Shown: positions 63,368 through 64,000 of the stretch, piece after piece
Layout: every line of letters begins with the position of its first letter
Position numbering within the stretch: the stretch's first letter is position 1
Assembly: GCA_965199245.1 (NCBI GenBank)
Contig: CBDAQP010000003.1
Location: forward strand, 558,001 to 622,000
Reading direction: 5' to 3'
Source of the DNA: Carbonatibacter sp965199245
GTDB taxonomy: Bacteria; Pseudomonadota; Alphaproteobacteria; Kiloniellales; Kiloniellaceae
Length of the DNA: 64,000 nt
Translations under genes and position numbers: made by a program
The notes under the pieces: model-generated
Told to the model about the DNA's origin: nothing
The model's input: only the letters and a program-made list of their open reading frames with translations
The model's database searches: none

Positions 63368-64000
63368 CTAGACTGCCTTGATAATCAGGCTGGCGTTGGT
63401 TCCACCGAAACCGAAAGAATTGGACAGGGCAACGCGAACCTTTCGCTCCTGGGCCGTCACGGGGACCAAATCAATCCCCACACATTCGTCAGAGGGATCG
63501 TCGAGATTCAAGGTCGGCGGCACAAGACCTGTCTCAATCGCCTTCGCACAGAAGATAGCCTCGACAGCACCCGCCGCGCCCAACAAATGACCAACCGCAG
63601 ACTTGGTCGATGACATACACAAACGCGAATTATGGCCCAGCAAACGCTTTACCGCACCAAACTCAATTTCATCACCCAACGGAGTCGATGTGCCATGGGC
63701 GTTGACATAATCAATGTCCTCCGCACTCAGGTTCGCACGTTTCAAGGCAGCCTGCATGGCCCGATAGCCACCGTTGCCGTCTTCGGGGGGGGCTGTGATA
63801 TGGTGTGCATCGCCGGACAATCCATAGCCGACAATCTCACCATAAATTCGCGCCCCGCGCCCCCGGGCGTGTTCGTATTCTTCCAGCACGACAACACCCG
63901 CGCCCTCGCCCATGACAAAACCATCGCGGCCCTTGTCCCACGGACGCGATGCGGCCTGCGGCCTCTCGTTATAACCCGTTGACAGCGCACGTGATGCACA
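63368..64000 (-). CDS. fabF: 3-oxoacyl-ACP synthase II, C-terminal part (partial)
   Basis: 210 residues of the C-terminal half; the frame is open to the right edge and the gene continues beyond it. FabF elongates fatty acids by condensing malonyl-ACP with acyl-ACP. Visible: GFVMGEGAGVVVLEEYEHA, the first catalytic His in NAHGTSTPLGD, the Lys and second His in STKSAVGHLLGAAGAVE, and the C-terminal NSFGFGGTNASL. The catalytic Cys lies off-window. Confidence 0.96.
   Translation of the reverse strand, partial: CASRALSTGYNERPQAASRPWDKGRDGFVMGEGAGVVVLEEYEHARGRGARIYGEIVGYGLSGDAHHITAPPEDGNGGYRAMQAALKRANLSAEDIDYVNAHGTSTPLGDEIEFGAVKRLLGHNSRLCMSSTKSAVGHLLGAAGAVEAIFCAKAIETGLVPPTLNLDDPSDECVGIDLVPVTAQERKVRVALSNSFGFGGTNASLIIKAV

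Noticed and set aside
1..64000. tRNA, rRNA genes or insertion sequences
   Set aside because: No tRNA-like cloverleaf, rRNA stretch, transposase or terminal inverted repeat was recognised by eye; a tRNAscan or ISfinder search would settle this.

Overview
The window is a 64 kb piece of an alphaproteobacterial chromosome, most likely from the Rhodospirillales or a relative. The evidence is gene order: ffh-rpsP-rimM-trmD-rplS, ribBA/ribE/ribD-nrdR-glyA, lptF-lptG-lptD-surA-pdxA-rsmA, fabF-mltG and yicC-gmk are all typical alphaproteobacterial neighbourhoods, and an aerobic-type CobN cobaltochelatase and DXP-dependent vitamin B6 genes are present. No genus is claimed.

Layout. 1-4772: the end of carA, carB and a 2-hydroxyacid dehydrogenase (+ strand). 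4728-14075: a long minus-strand housekeeping block (small heat-shock protein, L19, TrmD, RimM, S16, Ffh, riboflavin genes, NrdR, GlyA). 14076-14800: a gene-free stretch with a GC-rich minisatellite and a terminator. 14801-31321: two giant tandem autotransporter genes. Their last ~4.1-4.3 kb are almost identical, including an acidic 22-26-residue repeat array (27 units in one, 30 in the other); the front halves of the passengers differ. 31514-42237: nine tightly coupled minus-strand genes joining biotin synthesis (bioF, a bioH-like gene, bioC, bioD, bioA) to cobalamin synthesis (cobU/P, cobW, cobN, cobO). 42306-43968: a small-molecule kinase and pdxJ (+).

43969-49694 is the most striking part: a type VI-A CRISPR-Cas (RNA-targeting) locus. 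A 27-repeat array lies directly downstream of, and in the same orientation as, a 1236-residue protein with two R-x4-H HEPN motifs (R472/H477 and R1120/H1125). The repeat has the short stem and 3' end expected of Cas13a crRNAs. No cas1, cas2 or accessory gene is present in the window. The effector carries a perfect 66-bp in-frame tandem duplication just after its first HEPN motif. The leader between effector and array holds a possible 37-codon ORF with a strong ribosome-binding site. The island sits between a bidirectional terminator behind pdxJ and the holC stop codon.

49691-64000: holC and pepA (minus); the LPS-export/outer-membrane/vitamin B6 cluster lptF, lptG, lptD, surA, pdxA, rsmA (+); gmk and yicC (minus); an SDR oxidoreductase (+); and infA, mltG and the 3' part of fabF (minus). 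Functionally the window combines vitamin synthesis (B2, B6, B7, B12), translation and secretion housekeeping, envelope building, two large surface proteins under repeat-driven change, and an RNA-guided defence system.
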